DNA of 64,000 nucleotides from Chrysoperla carnea (GCF_905475395.1 NC_058339.1:79636520-79700519); one strand, 5' to 3'; shown: positions 34,771 through 46,940, counted from the first letter of the stretch. Notes: generated from the letters alone by a model not told the origin. Numbers and translations are program-made.

Positions 34771-37700
34771 TTCTAAAAAAATTAAAATCTCGGGTTTTTA
34801 TCTTGTTTAAAAAACTAATTGAGTAAACTAACTCAAAAATTACGTTGGTAGCTCTTTTATTTGATTACCATTCATACTGCCAATGCAGGAACTTGGAGTG
34901 TCGAACAATAATTAGTCAAAAGCGTAAATTGATACTATTTACTACGGCATTAATGTCATAAATTAGATCCAAATATTGTTATTTAATTATTTTTCTCATC
35001 ACTACATTAACTATAGAAACGATTTATAAATCGTAGAGTAGATCTGATTACTTAAATTATTCGTAGTTTCAATTTTTGTATCATTTTGTAGCAAAAGTCC
35101 ATTATTTTATTACTTTCTATTATCTATTTTCAGAATACTGGAACTTTGAAATAATTTTTCTCACCACTACAATAAACTACAACCGATTTAGAGCAGATTT
35201 GAGTAAAAACGATTTAGAGCAGATCTGAGTAAAAACTCATTTTTTTCAAATCCAATTCAAATGAGACGAGATTTTTTAAGAAATGATTAAGGATTACTAT
35301 GTTGAAATGGTTAAAGAAATTTTACAATATTCAGTGGGTCATCAAATCGTTAAACGGCAGGTACATTACTTCTCTAGGAAGTCTAATTTAAGAATATTTT
35401 ATTCTTATGCACTGATTCTCTGTCTATAAATATTTTTGTTTGTTTTTTGTTGGATTTATTTAAAAATTATGCTTAAACATAGCGAGAAAAATAGAAAACA
35501 TGATTGGGAATTTTCCAACATAAAAATGTTGTATCGAAATGTGTAATAGATCAATTTATGTTATGGATTATTATATTTCTCTTTCTAGAATTACTCGGAA
35601 AAAAATTATGTAATGGTATTAACCTATTATAGGCGCGTACAACATTGTAATACATAGTGTCCGATTAAATTTAATCCAATAAATGTTTCAAACATGTATT
35701 TACATAATGCTGTCTGAAATATGTGCTCTAATGAGTCTAAATCACATTCATTGAGTGAATGTCTTTTTCTAGTTTTGTTCATGAAATAAAATCATTCAAT
35801 GTAAGTACCCTTGGCTGTTATGGCTTCAACGATTTTCAACAATATATGAATTTATGGAATCAATGGATTAATTTTTTTCTTTTAAATTTTAGTTTTTGGA
35901 TTGTAGTCTCTTCAAACCACCTATACATTAGCAAATATTTTTTGTAAAGTTATTTGGAAATTTCAAAAATTTAAATACCTTAATAAAATAAGTAAATTTA
36001 CAATCAAATGGGTTTTTTTTGTCTCTATTTTAATAGCTTATTCAAATTATGTTGCAGATATGACGTGGATTGAATTTATAATCTTTTCCAACTAGACATT
36101 AGTGAAAATTTTTTATCTAATCAAATTTCAATCGAATAATTCGTACACTTTATTTACGATTTTACTATATTTTAACATAATTCAATGAAAACAAGTTTTT
36201 ATATTTACTTTACTTTGGCGTAATGTTGCGGCCAGACACGAAGACGAAAATAGGCAAGTACCAAACAGTATAAAACATTGCAAAGTGAACATAGCCCATT
36301 ATATAATGCGATATTGGATACTGATTTGATACTAATTTTGGTTGTTGGTTGTCACATTATAGGGAGAAAATTAATGAATCTGTTTAAATGTAAATTTATT
36401 ATAAATCAATTTGAATAACCGAAAATATTACTCCATACATGTTACGTCTCTAATACTGAGTACGTATTCAAATATTAAAACTTTTTGTTTTGTTTATACG
36501 AATATGATTTAAAAAAAATCCAGATCTTCTTGTAATCGAGGGAAAAGAAAAAACATTGTCTAGTTTTATTTTCCAAGCGTGCCGTCTGATTCAAACGATG
36601 CGTGACTTTGTTTTTTTAAATGTAACTCTATTCTTTGTAGCAGATTTTAATTCTTTGCCTCAAAAACATCAACTTTTTTGGTAAAATTTTTTTTTTCTAG
36701 ATCTCAATTTGTTTCACCTGATTTACAGTATTTTCTGGTATATTACAGGTTAAAAGTGTCAATCAAAAAAATTTTTTACAAAAAATTGTTAATAAGAATA
36801 ATTTTTTGTACAATTTCTTATTTTTGGTCAAAAGTCAAATAATTTTTGCTTACAAATTTTTCCCTATACTATTCTTACAATTTTTAGTCTTTAAAACCCG
36901 TAAAATCAGATACTAAAAATTGCAGTCTAGAAAAAAACTTATAAAACAAAAGTTTTTTTTTTTGAGATAAGGAACAAGAATCTTCGAAAAATGGGTAGAT
37001 CTATATAAAAAATCACAGTTTGATATCGTTTGACCTGGAAGGCATCCTCAAAAAATATAACTAGACCCTAATTATACCGCCACCAAAGTTTTTGGAAACT
37101 TATAAGATTTTTCTCAATTTTTACAAAAAAAAATTCAAATTTAATAGAATATCATACTGGCTTCATTGAAACCAGGTTTAAAATATGCATTGTGTAAATT
37201 TTGGAAGTCATGGACAACCATATTTTGTGTGGTTTTTCTCTAAGGAAAAAATTTTTTGTATAGAGTTAGGTAAGCTTCATTTTTTCTCTTTTGTACATTT
37301 TTCCTACTAAAACAAAAAGAAAAACTATTACTTTTTTTAAGGATACCTAGGAAATGTTCAAAACAAAATAAAAATTTCAGCTTATGCTTCATTTATTCTG
37401 AATCCTGTTCCATGTAAGAATCCCTGATAAAAAAGGTTTGATACCTTTTAAAACCATTTTACCAATTACTTTAATAGCTTTTTTTGTAGTTATATTTGAC
37501 TTTCAAATTAATACTGTAATTATGAATTCAGTTTTAGATTTTATAAACGTGTTTTGCTTGTATCGTTTTACCGTTTCCAGTTATCCCTGATCAGTGCTCG
37601 TCACATGTGCATAGATTTACAATTTGTATGATAATCAAGTAAAGGTATGCAACAATATGCATGACTACATACATGACTTGTTCGTTCATTTATTTCTGTT

Positions 37701-38167
37701 CAATAACCAATCAATATATTTATATTAAATTAATATTATTTTGGTTTTACGATATTTTAAATGTAAAATATCGAAACAAACGTCGATAAAAATATTTACC
37801 TTTGAATGATTAAATGTTAGAGTAACTTTATTTGAACACATATATTTATTTCTAGAAGGCAAGTAATGTGCATTTATATTCAAGCAAAATGGATTCATTT
37901 TTTTACAAAAATTAAGCGTTATGAGTTATGCAATTTTTGGAAATTGTTGTTAACGAACAATGAAAAGATAGAACTTTGAGTATGTTATCATCTTTTTTTA
38001 CCATTCTGAAGACGATTCAATCACTATTTCGACTGATTGGCTTATTTGAAATAAAATAAAACGGCTTTTGAATCTAGAAGTTACAAATGCAGTAAATTAG
38101 CTAAAATCAGTTGAAAATATTAAAAATTTTTGGCAAATTTCAAATGGCATGTTTCTTATAGTTTCTT

Positions 38168-38170
<3 letters not shown>
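34771..38170. other. Long AT-rich noncoding stretch
   Basis: No gene model and no second copy of any segment was recognised. Imperfect short inverted repeats (for example TCTAGA-flanked A/T runs near 36696 and 36930) are of a kind expected by chance in such composition. Confidence 0.4.

Positions 38171-38171
<1 letters not shown>

Positions 38172-38216
<45 letters not shown>
38172..38216. repeat. Poly-T run of about 45
   Basis: A single uninterrupted T homopolymer. It could be a poly(A) tail of a minus-oriented retroposed sequence, but no recognisable body lies on its left side. Confidence 0.9.
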
Positions 38217-38219
<3 letters not shown>

Positions 38220-38387
38220 ATTCATTTCGTGTGTTTACATGTGTTGAACCCATCTTATAACTTTCAAGAGAATCGGTTGAACCGTTCTCGAGTTATGATG
38301 GAGCCAAGTTTAAAAAATATTGCTTTGAGAAAAATGCGTTTAAAGTTTCAAGTAATCCTTATAACTACCACGAATTAAAGAAAAACA

Positions 38388-39546
38388 AGAGAAAACAAAC
38401 AATTGACTGAGTTAATTGTCGACATACATACTATAAAATTTTGTGCTCTCACGGGTAAACAGTGATGTTTACGAAAAAATGTTGTTTAATATTTTATAAG
38501 GAACATTTTTTACATTTAAATTTTTGTTCTATCTCTAACGGTTTACAAGATAGGTCCTACGCAGCAAAGACCCAAATGACCTTATGACTCCTTAGAAAAA
38601 TTCGAAAAAATCGTAAAAAATTATTTGTTTCGGAATTTGAAGAAACTCAGTTTATAAGGTAATTTTGACCCAAGAAATTCAAAAATCGAGTTTATTTGGC
38701 GATTGGCCGAGTAATTTTCGAAAAAAAACGATATTTCGGATCGATTTCTGGTATTATCTCGAGAATTATTCGCCCAATCGTTAAATGAAACCGATTTTTG
38801 TATTTTTTGGGTCAAAATTACCTTATAAACAGAGTTTTATCGAAATTGGAGACGATAAATTTGTACCGATTTTTTGCAATTTTTTCAAGGGGTACCCCTT
38901 AGAAAAATTCGAAAAAATCGTAAAAAATTATTTGTTTCGGAATATGAAGAAAATCAGTTTATAAGGTAATTTTGACCCAAGAAATTCAAAAATCGAGTTT
39001 ATTTGGCGATTGGCCGAGTAATTTTCGAAAAAAAAACGATATTTCGGATCGATTTCCGATATTATCTCGAGAATTATCCGCCCAATCGTTAAATGAACCC
39101 GATTTTTGTATTTTTTGGGTCAAAATTACCTTATAAACAGAGTTTTATCGAAATTGAAGACGATAAATTTGTATCGATTTTTTGCAATATTTTCAAGGGG
39201 TACCCCTTAGAAAAATTCGAAAAAATCGTAAAAAATTATTTGTTTCGGAATTTGAAGAAAATCAGTTTATAAGGTAATTTTGACCCAAGAAATTAAAAAA
39301 TCGTGTTTATTTGGCGATTGGCCGAGTAATTTTCGAAAAAAACGATATTTCGGATCGATTTCTGGTATTATCTCGAGAATTATTCGCCCAATCGTTAAAT
39401 GAAACCGATTTTTGTATTTTTTGGGTCAAAATTACCTTATAAACAGAGTTTTATCGAAATTGGAGACGATAAATATTTTTAAGCGTTACAAACTTGGGAC
39501 TAAACTTAATATACTATGTATATTTCATATATACATGGTATAAAAA
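38388..39546 (-). mobile_element. R1 element with internal satellite array
   Basis: The family 3' end is at 38388 (reverse complement of CAATTAACTCAGTCAATTG) and the 5' end at 39546 (reverse complement of TTTTTATACCATGTATATAT). The segment normally holding the GTCT block and following text is replaced by the satellite array, which sits between CAAAGACCCAAATGACC and ATTTTTAAGCGTTACAAAC. Confidence 0.8.
38591..39475 (+). repeat. Satellite array, 307-308 bp monomer, about 2.9 copies
   Basis: CTTAGAAAAATTCGAAAAAA starts at 38591, 38898 and 39206. Monomers are nearly identical to one another and contain GGGGTACCCC, AAGGTAATTTTGACCC and TCTCGAGAATTAT. The array at 5861-6480 belongs to the same family but is clearly diverged. 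Confidence 0.9.
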
Positions 39547-40215
39547 CACTTTACCAACATATTCTACCCAAGTTAAGGAATCAATTTATGGAAAACCAAT
39601 CGATTTCTTGAGCCCATCACACGCTTAATCTTAGCAATTATAAATTTGTTACCTTTCACAGATTGGCATACGTAGATTATCTAAGTACAAGTGGATAATC
39701 TAACTTGTCTTTAAGATTAAGATTCAGTTTTTTGAGACAATTTTTATCATATTTTAAATTTTACCGAAAGTCCTTTTGTCAAAGTCGTAGAAAGGTATTT
39801 TATTTTTGAAGCCTAATTCTTAATTCTATTCTAGGCCCAGACATTTCAAGATATTAAGACTCAAACAATCCGACTTTTTTCAAGATCTTTAAGACTATCA
39901 AGATAATGAAGAAGCACCAGAGAAGAAAGTGAAAGACATGAATTTTTATTTTGCTAATTTACCACTTTCTTTTACTTTTTATTTTTCTGTTTACCATCAG
40001 TTGATTCTTCAATTTTAGAAAAACCTGTAACAAAACGTATATTTAAATAAATTTGAAGGTACTACATGTACTCACTAGAACGAAGTTATCAAAGGACTTC
40101 ATTAATTTTAACACACAAATACGAAATTGTTTATCCAATTTTTACAAAACAATGAAAATAAAATTTAATAAAATCACTTTCTCTAGAAGAAAACATGTGC
40201 ACATAACACAAAAAT
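39547..40215. other. Noncoding, nothing recognised
   Basis: No feature supported. Confidence 0.4.
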
Positions 40216-40257
40216 ACAATGAATGTCTTGTTTGTCATCAAATCTTATTTTCAAATG

Positions 40258-41026
40258 GGACCTATACCAGACGTAGTATTTGACAGTTATTTCAGAATAC
40301 TTCGATATTTAAAAAAATGTCGTCAAGATCTTGAAAAAAACCTTTTAGTCTGCTCAAAATACGAAAATTTGTCTAGTCAGAAACGAATCTTTAAAGGAGC
40401 CTAGAAAAACAGTCGCATGAACAATCTCGAGAAAAGCGGAACAATCATCGATCTATCTTTGTTTCATTTTTAGCAAATGTTGTTTTTTCCGAGTTTTCAG
40501 GAAAAACTGAAACAAACTGAAAAATGTGACTATTACTGCCATCTATTGGTGATTAGTTATACTATTATTCTTTTTAAATAGGGAGCAACTAACTGCTTTA
40601 CCGACACTAAAATATTAAAAATAGTAGATGGCGTTATTACACAGGGGGTTACGGACTAAAAATCAATCTAGTTAGGTTTGATTTTAAGAAAACGTCGTTT
40701 TATCTCGGACACTTTAATCTCGCAAACGGTTCCAACGATTTTCATGACCTTTATTATGCAGTGGATTTCGGGGACGGAAAATCAATAGCTAGATTTCATT
40801 TTAATTTAATAACGAGCAATGTTCGGTCATGAAGGTACTAATGCTTTATTAGAGAAGAAATGATTAATTTTTCATGTTTTCCTTGTATTCAATGATTCCG
40901 AATGCTTAGTACCGGAACATATAAAAATTCAGGCAAGGTAGCTGTGAGCCAATTCCTATACGGTTTGTACGTGGTCATTTCCATTCATTTGAAATTGACT
41001 GTCAAATACTACGACTGGCCAAAGAC
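40258..41026. mobile_element. M5 terminal-inverted-repeat element, about 770 bp
   Basis: The left end (CCAGACGTAGTATTTGACAG) and right end (CTGTCAAATACTACGACTGG) are near-perfect inverted repeats. Direct repeats of about 41 bp flank it: 40217-40257 and 41038-41079, both with ACAATGAAT-x-TCTTGT, then TCAAATC and TATTTTCA. The interior carries an R3-like segment and a TGCCATCTA / TAGATGGC inverted pair at 40536-40632. No coding capacity. Confidence 0.65.
40620..40815 (-). repeat. Diverged R3 repeat inside M5
   Basis: The reverse complement contains GATAAAACGACGTTTT, an AATCGTTGGAACCGTTT block and CTAGATTGATTTTTAGTCC, the R3 hallmarks, arranged in two partial units. Confidence 0.5.
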
Positions 41027-41316
41027 ATTTAGAAACACAATGAATATCTTGTACATCGTCAAATCGTATTTTCATAATATACATAAGAAAAGCAGATTAT
41101 TTCCAAGTAAATAATATTTACGATATGTTAAAATAAAATGTTGTATGTACTTCTCTACCTTACCATTGTGTTGTGTTTTGTATACGTGCGTAATTCTATT
41201 TTAAGTAAATAAAATAGTAGGTGAAAACCATTTAAAATAATTGAAAGGAATTTTCATACTTACCTATATGTATAGAGCGTTTGTCAAATATTCATCAGGA
41301 GGAAGTTACTCAAAGT
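41027..41316. other. Noncoding spacer
   Basis: Holds the right direct repeat of the M5 element (41038-41079) and, at its end, the left target duplication of the SINE. Confidence 0.5.
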
Positions 41317-41635
41317 AATAATAATAATAATAATAATAATAATGGGGATTTAACCTCCGTTTTTCTGACGCATGCCTAATCACAGAGGCCACCCACATCT
41401 TTATTTGTTAATCTTTATTTATTCCATTACAAACATATTTACAATTGCATTTTTGATGTAGGTGGAGTCGGTTACTTCGTTCTTTTCCAAGCGACGACAA
41501 TGTGATCAATTCTGCACTCTCATTAATTATAAATTGTTCACACTGCCGCTGCCTGGATTCGAACCAACGCAACCTAAGTCTAAATAGTCCAACGTTCTAA
41601 AACTAGCGCCTTAGACCGCTCGGCCGTTTAGGCTC
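41317..41635 (-). mobile_element. Full-length tRNA-Leu-headed SINE with target duplication
   Basis: The reverse complement starts GAGCCTAAACGGCCGAGCGG with box A-like GCGGTCTAAGGCGC and box B GGTTCGAATCC, much like a tRNA-Leu 5' half. It continues with the family body (GGCAGCGGCAGTGTGAACAA, CGTCGCTTGG, AACGAAGTAACCGA, CGGAGGTTAAATCCCC) and an ATT tail. An 11-bp perfect direct repeat, TTACTCAAAGT, flanks it at 41306-41316 and 41636-41646. Total length is about 319 bp. Pol III transcription from the A and B boxes is expected from the class. Confidence 0.92.
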
Positions 41636-41756
41636 TTACTCAAAGTGTATCCATATTTTTCTTCTCAAAGGTGCTTTTTTGTTTCTATTGTTTTGCTTCC
41701 ATAATAATCAGTTTTAGTAAATGTGGTGTCATTGCATCATGCATATATGCAATATG

Positions 41757-42240
41757 CAAGGTATACTAAGTTTAGTCCCAAGTTTGTAACGCTTAAAAAT
41801 ATTGATGCTAAGCAAAAAATTTTGGTATAGGTGTTCATAAAATCACCTGATTAGTCCATTTCCGGTTGTCTGTCTGTCTCTCCGTCTGTCGTCACGATTA
41901 CTCAAACACGGAAAGAGATGTCAAGCCGAAATTTTTATAGCGTACTAAGGGCGTAAAAAGTGAGGTCAAGTTCGTAAATGAGCAACATAGATCAATTGGG
42001 TCCGTAGGACCCATCTTGTAAACCGTTAGAGATAGAACAAAAGTTTAAATGTAAAAAAATATTCCTTATAAAAAAATAGCCAACTTTTGTTTGAAACATT
42101 TTTTCATATATATCACCGTTTACCCGTGAGAGCGTAAATTAGGCGTAAATTTTATAGTATGTAATTATGGGAATATCAGTTATGTCATCAACACTGTCTA
42201 TACATGGTATTTCAACAATTAACTCAGTCAAAATTATCTT
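41757..42240 (+). mobile_element. R1 element, 5' end slightly truncated
   Basis: Runs from AAGGTATACTAAGTTTAGTC through the GTCTGTCTGTC block and TAAACCGTTAGAGATAGAAC to the family 3' end TACATGGTATTTCAACAATT and AACTCAGTCA. Confidence 0.85.
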
Positions 42241-42429
42241 CATATACTTACCAAATTATGTAAGAGCCGTGAGCTTACACGGGGGTAAATCGGGTGCATA
42301 CTCAGTGGTGCCTTCTTATTGTATGGTCATTTAGTGGAAAATGCAAATAATAACTCTAAAAAATAAGTTTTACCACGTTAAAACGTTCACATCAAAAGTT
42401 CTTCAGTTAAAAGTTTTGTCGTATCACCT

Positions 42430-43160
42430 AAAATCCGGTACAAAAGCTTTTATTTCTGAGTGATTTTCGAGATTTCTTAAAAAATTTAACTTATCGTCAA
42501 TTTAGCTAAAATGTTTATTACCCTTAATTAGTCAAAGATGCCAAAATCTGGCTGATTTTACGGTTGAAGGAAATGTTTCTGGTGGATCGACTGATTTTAA
42601 TAGATATCTCATTCTGGATCTAGATTAGAATAGAAAATGATTTGTATTAAAAACAGAAACAAAAATCTTTTATCGATTTTTGAAATTTTCTTAATGGTTT
42701 CTAAAGGAAAAAATCGAGAAAAACACGAAAATATTGTTGATGGTCAATATATTACAAAAATTTGTGGTATTCGTCGATTTTGACCCAAAAAGAACCAATC
42801 TAAGTGCATTTTACGATTGGGTGATTTTTTTTTTGAGATACTGCCTGAAATCCAGCTTGAAAGCTTAATACTTCGGAGCTTATTGTCAAATTAGCTAAAT
42901 TTTTGTGCTTTCTGGGTCTTAATTATCCCAGACAATCAAAGACATCAATATTTGCTGAATTTTAGGATGAAGTGATAATCTTCTAAGAGATCAATTGAAA
43001 AAAAAAAAAAAATTACGGGATACCATTATTCGAAGGATTTTGTTTCCTCTATCAGAAACTACTCTTCCAGTCATCAAATGAATCCAATATTAGAGTTTTC
43101 TGAGTCAAAATAAACTAAGACAATAATAGCGATACAAATTAGAAACAAAAAAACATTTCT
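42430..43160. repeat. Possible degenerate tandem repeat
   Basis: Similar blocks recur: CGTCAATTTAGCTAAA at about 42495 and TGTCAAATTAGCTAAA at about 42883; an AGAAACAAAAA block followed by GATTTTTGxAATTTTCTTA at about 42652 and again at about 43140. Spacing is uneven, so units have suffered large indels. The style is like the R1-associated satellite but identity is too low to assign. Confidence 0.3.
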
Positions 43161-43223
43161 TGATTTTTGCAATTTTCTTATGCAATATTCTTTATAATAT
43201 TTGTTTAGTAGAGTGATTTTTAC

Positions 43224-43600
43224 TCAAAAATGCGTGCCAGTGGTCACTTTGAGACTTCGATGAATATCGTCAGTACGCACATATCACGGAGAATCGTTCG
43301 CAACACTTTTGATTGAAATCTTTGCAGGATTTCGATATTACTATTGCTAGCAGTTCCCCATATCTGAATGCCATAGGTCCACAAAGGTTTTAGTATTGTT
43401 TTATACACTAACACTTCATTGTTCAATGATAGCTTAGAATTTTGACCCAAAAGCCAGTATAAATTAGAAAACTTCAATTTTAGCTATTTTCCCGATGTGT
43501 TTACGCCAAGTAAGTTTTCTATCAAGGTGTACACCCAGATATTTGACTTCATTGACTGTGGAAAACTGTCACCGTTCATTATAACAGCTGCATACGTTTC
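43224..43600 (-). pseudogene. Jockey-like non-LTR retrotransposon, reverse transcriptase C-terminal remnant
   Basis: Three overlapping frames each show part of the region after the reverse transcriptase palm of jockey-clade LINEs. They are VKYLGVHLDRKLTWRKHI (about 43492-43553), then KFSNLYWLLGQNSKLS, LKPLWTYGIQIWGTA and EILQRFQSKVLRTI (43285-43480), then YVRTDDIHRSLKV (about 43240-43282). At least two frameshifts separate them, so it is inactive. Catalytic motifs, the endonuclease domain and ORF1 are all absent, consistent with strong 5' truncation. The family call rests on remembered motif similarity. Confidence 0.85.
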
Positions 43601-44385
43601 TATGATTCCTACCTTGAATATGTCACAAACACTTTGTAACACATATATACATACACAATTAGCAAATAACAAAATGTAATTGAATAAGTAAGTCTTGAAG
43701 GAGAAGAAAATGAAGATGAAGAACAGAGTGAGTGAATACAGAAGTGAGTTAACAATAGTTTTTAAAATAGAATTCAAAATGCAAATTTTATGTAACAATA
43801 AATTTAATTTATACGATTAAGAAACCCAATTCTATATCTCTAAACAGTAAATAGATTAAACTAAAGGCATTTTCGAAGTTCATTCTTATACTTGTGCAGA
43901 GAAAACATGTATATAATGTTTTTAAATTGTACAATTACAAAAAGATATATATTTAGTAAACTTACCACCGCCATCGTAGCTAGTAGCTGTACTAGCGTGA
44001 GTACTGCACGAGTTTTACTAGTAAGATAGTATATAAAATTATAAAGCTGGGCAAATGTGCTGAATAATGTATTATGTATTATTCGTTTATTCTTTCTTGG
44101 ACCTACAAAATTCGTCTTTTACTGCGCAGTCTAATCTATATGCATTTTAAGCTAGGGTCAAGAGCAATAAAAATCTTAGCCCGCCCTATCATAAATTAAA
44201 AAGTACTCCCCATCTATAACATATAATTTTATTACAAGGAGTGGCTCTCAAATAAGTTCGCTTGGAATTTTTATTATTCTTGTAAAAGAAAATATTTTGT
44301 GTTGAATTTACTTTTGCGAATAAACTTATGTTGTTCGTTTATTGTTCATTTATCTTTTGTTGTTTTGCTTAATTTTATTTTGATT
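43601..44385. other. Noncoding, nothing recognised
   Basis: No feature supported beyond the retrotransposon edge. Confidence 0.4.
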
Positions 44386-44967
44386 TTTATACCATGTACA
44401 TATGAAATATACATAATATATTAAGTTTAGTCCCAAGTTTGTTACGTTTAAACTTACTGATGCTACGAAAAAAATTTTGGTTTAGGTGTTCATAGAATCA
44501 CCTAATTCGTCCATTTCCGTATGTCTGCCTGTCTGTCGTCTATCTGTCTGTCATCATGATTACTCAAAAACGAAAAGAGATATCAAGCTTAAATTTTTAA
44601 AGTGTGCTTAAGACGTAAAAAGTGAGCAACATAGGTCAATTGGGTCTTGGGTTCGTAGGACCCATCTTGTAAACCATTAGAGATAGAACAAATGTTTAAA
44701 TGTAAAAAATGTTCCTTATAAAAAAATACTTTTGTTTGAAATATTTTCTTGTAGACATCACTGTTTACCCACGAGAGCGCTAATCAGGTGAAAATTTTTT
44801 AGTATGTATTAATATGGGAATATCAGTTATGTGTGTGTGGCTTTTTAAGAGTGGAAATCTTTCTTTATTTACGTGACGTCAAAAAACAAACGATTGCGTC
44901 ATCAAAACTGTCTATACATGGTATTTCAACAATTAACTCAGTCAAATGTTTGTTTTTACTTGTTTAT
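44386..44967 (+). mobile_element. R1 element, complete, about 580 bp
   Basis: Begins TTTTTATACCATGTACATAT and ends ACTCAGTCAAATGTTTG plus TTTTTACTTGTT. The two ends carry an inverted ATACCATGTA / TACATGGTAT pair. Between them lie TTAGTCCCAAGTTTGTTACG, the GTCTGTCGTCTATCTGTCTG block, TAAACCATTAGAGATAGAAC and CACTGTTTACCCACGAGAGC. It also includes a CTTTCTTTATTTACGTGACG segment absent from the 41.8-kb copy. Confidence 0.85.
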
Positions 44968-46344
44968 TTTGGTATTTAATGCCACACAAGAGGATTGTTA
45001 AGCAATCGATCGGTCTCGCTTATTAACTTCTTAATAGTGTCAAGTTATTGACTTAATAGATACATTTGAATTTCAAAATTATATTAAATTCAAAGTAAAT
45101 ATCTAAAGTCGTCATTTAATTTAAAATAACCATGTCTTATTTATGTTGGTTTGAATACTTCCAATGCACTTACAATATGTTTTTTGGCCACTGGATTGTC
45201 GAAGGTGTATGTAAAACTAATCAAAAATATTTTAAACCAATCATAAATATTTTATCCCTTTCCTAACCATAATAAAAAATATCGTTTCTTTTTTTCTAAA
45301 AGTGTCATAAAACTTTAATTTTTTTTATATTTTTAATTTTTTGACAAATATTTAGAAAAAAAAGAAAGAAAATAGCAAATACAATTTTGATTCCTTGGAA
45401 ACAAAAAATAACAAATAAAGTGTCTAAAAACAACTAATGTGTATTGATTTTATTGTGAACAACAGGTTATTTAATTAGCTGTGATGTGGGTTCTTATGAA
45501 AAACGCTTGATAGAGAATCAATCATTATAAAAAAAAATCAATACAATTTCCGATCTTGAAATTTTAACAATCTATAATATAATATTTGGGAAAGTACTTT
45601 TAGTATTGCAAGGCCTCGTGGAAAACTTACATATCACTTTGATCTACGGAGATATAATAAGGAACGACAACTAACATTCCCTGATTCTTTCCTTCTCTTG
45701 TTAAAACTTAGACATTTTCTAAGAAGAAACAGAAACATTTTTGTATCCAATTTCGGACGATCTTTCCAAATTTAAATCTGTCGACGAAATTTTAAATATC
45801 GTTGTTGTTCTTAAACTGCTCCAAACAGTTTAAGAAGTAGTAGGACGATCGATCTAATTGAATAGAACGATTTATTTTAAATTGATGATTATTCGCTGAA
45901 TTTCGCTTCTTCGATCGCCCAGATGTATAATTTATTTTTAGTATATTTTATTGTATATATTTATTTACAGAATCCAATAACAATACTTATCGACACACAC
46001 AACACAAGCCTGTGGAGGCGCAGGCTAAAGGCTGCTTTGCTGACTAATATAAAACACTTTGTATTGTACAACAGAATTGTTTGCCGTCTGCTTTCATCGG
46101 TTTCGTTTCTTATTTTCTTCATTTTATTGTTTTACACACCCACCCATACATACATACATACATACACACCCATTTACTCATTCGTATATATTGGTTAACC
46201 AAATGAAAATTAAATTTTCATTGAATTAGTTTTTACAATATGTGATAACTTTAAATTCATTAACAAATATAAAAAAAAAAGTATCGGAATTTATGCCATT
46301 TTAGAGAATTTACGCAATGGTTTATCCATAATAATTCTATAATT
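44968..46344. other. Noncoding with (CATA)n run
   Basis: A small imperfect inverted repeat lies at about 45282-45375 and a CATA microsatellite at 46146-46166. No gene. Confidence 0.4.
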
Positions 46345-46940
46345 CATTAAGCTCATCAAGAGCAACAAAAAAACTCTTTTCCAAACTCGGATCTGAGACC
46401 TATTTTCGGAGGAACGGGTATGACAAAAATTGATACATTTGTTCATGTACTGACTATCATTCGATTACCAGTAGCCAATGATTATTATCAATAGATATTA
46501 GTAAGTTCCACTTAATAATGGAAGGGATTTTAAAAAAAGTATAAAGTTGTTTAATTGAATTTGGTCAAACTGTCAAACTTTTTATATTTTCATTCTATTA
46601 TTGTGAGAAAATAATAATAATTATAAGTAAACAATCATTGGACGTAAACAAACAAACCACACCCATTGTCGCAATTTTTTTTGTTTGCGTACAAATATCT
46701 AATATTTTTTCAAAATAATATAATCTAATTAAATCATTTTATACTTTTAAAAAATTTATTCTTTAGTTGAATATTATTAAATGAAATTTACAAATATACT
46801 GATTATCATTGGCTACTGGATCTCGAATCATAGTCAGTGAATGAATAAATGTATCAATTTTTGCCGTATCTCCCAAATTAGGCCTCAGATTTAAATTCGG
46901 AAAAGAGTTTTTTTGTTGCTCTTTATGAGCTTATTTTCAG
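46345..46940. mobile_element. Foldback/MITE-like element with about 150-bp inverted arms
   Basis: The left arm 46350-46500 and right arm 46795-46935 are imperfect reverse complements. Shared blocks include GAGCAACAAAAAAACTCTTTTCC, split as GAGCAACAAAAAAAC and TCTTTTCC, then AAAAATTGATACATTT and AGTAGCCAATGAT. The spacer is about 290 bp and noncoding. Confidence 0.75.
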
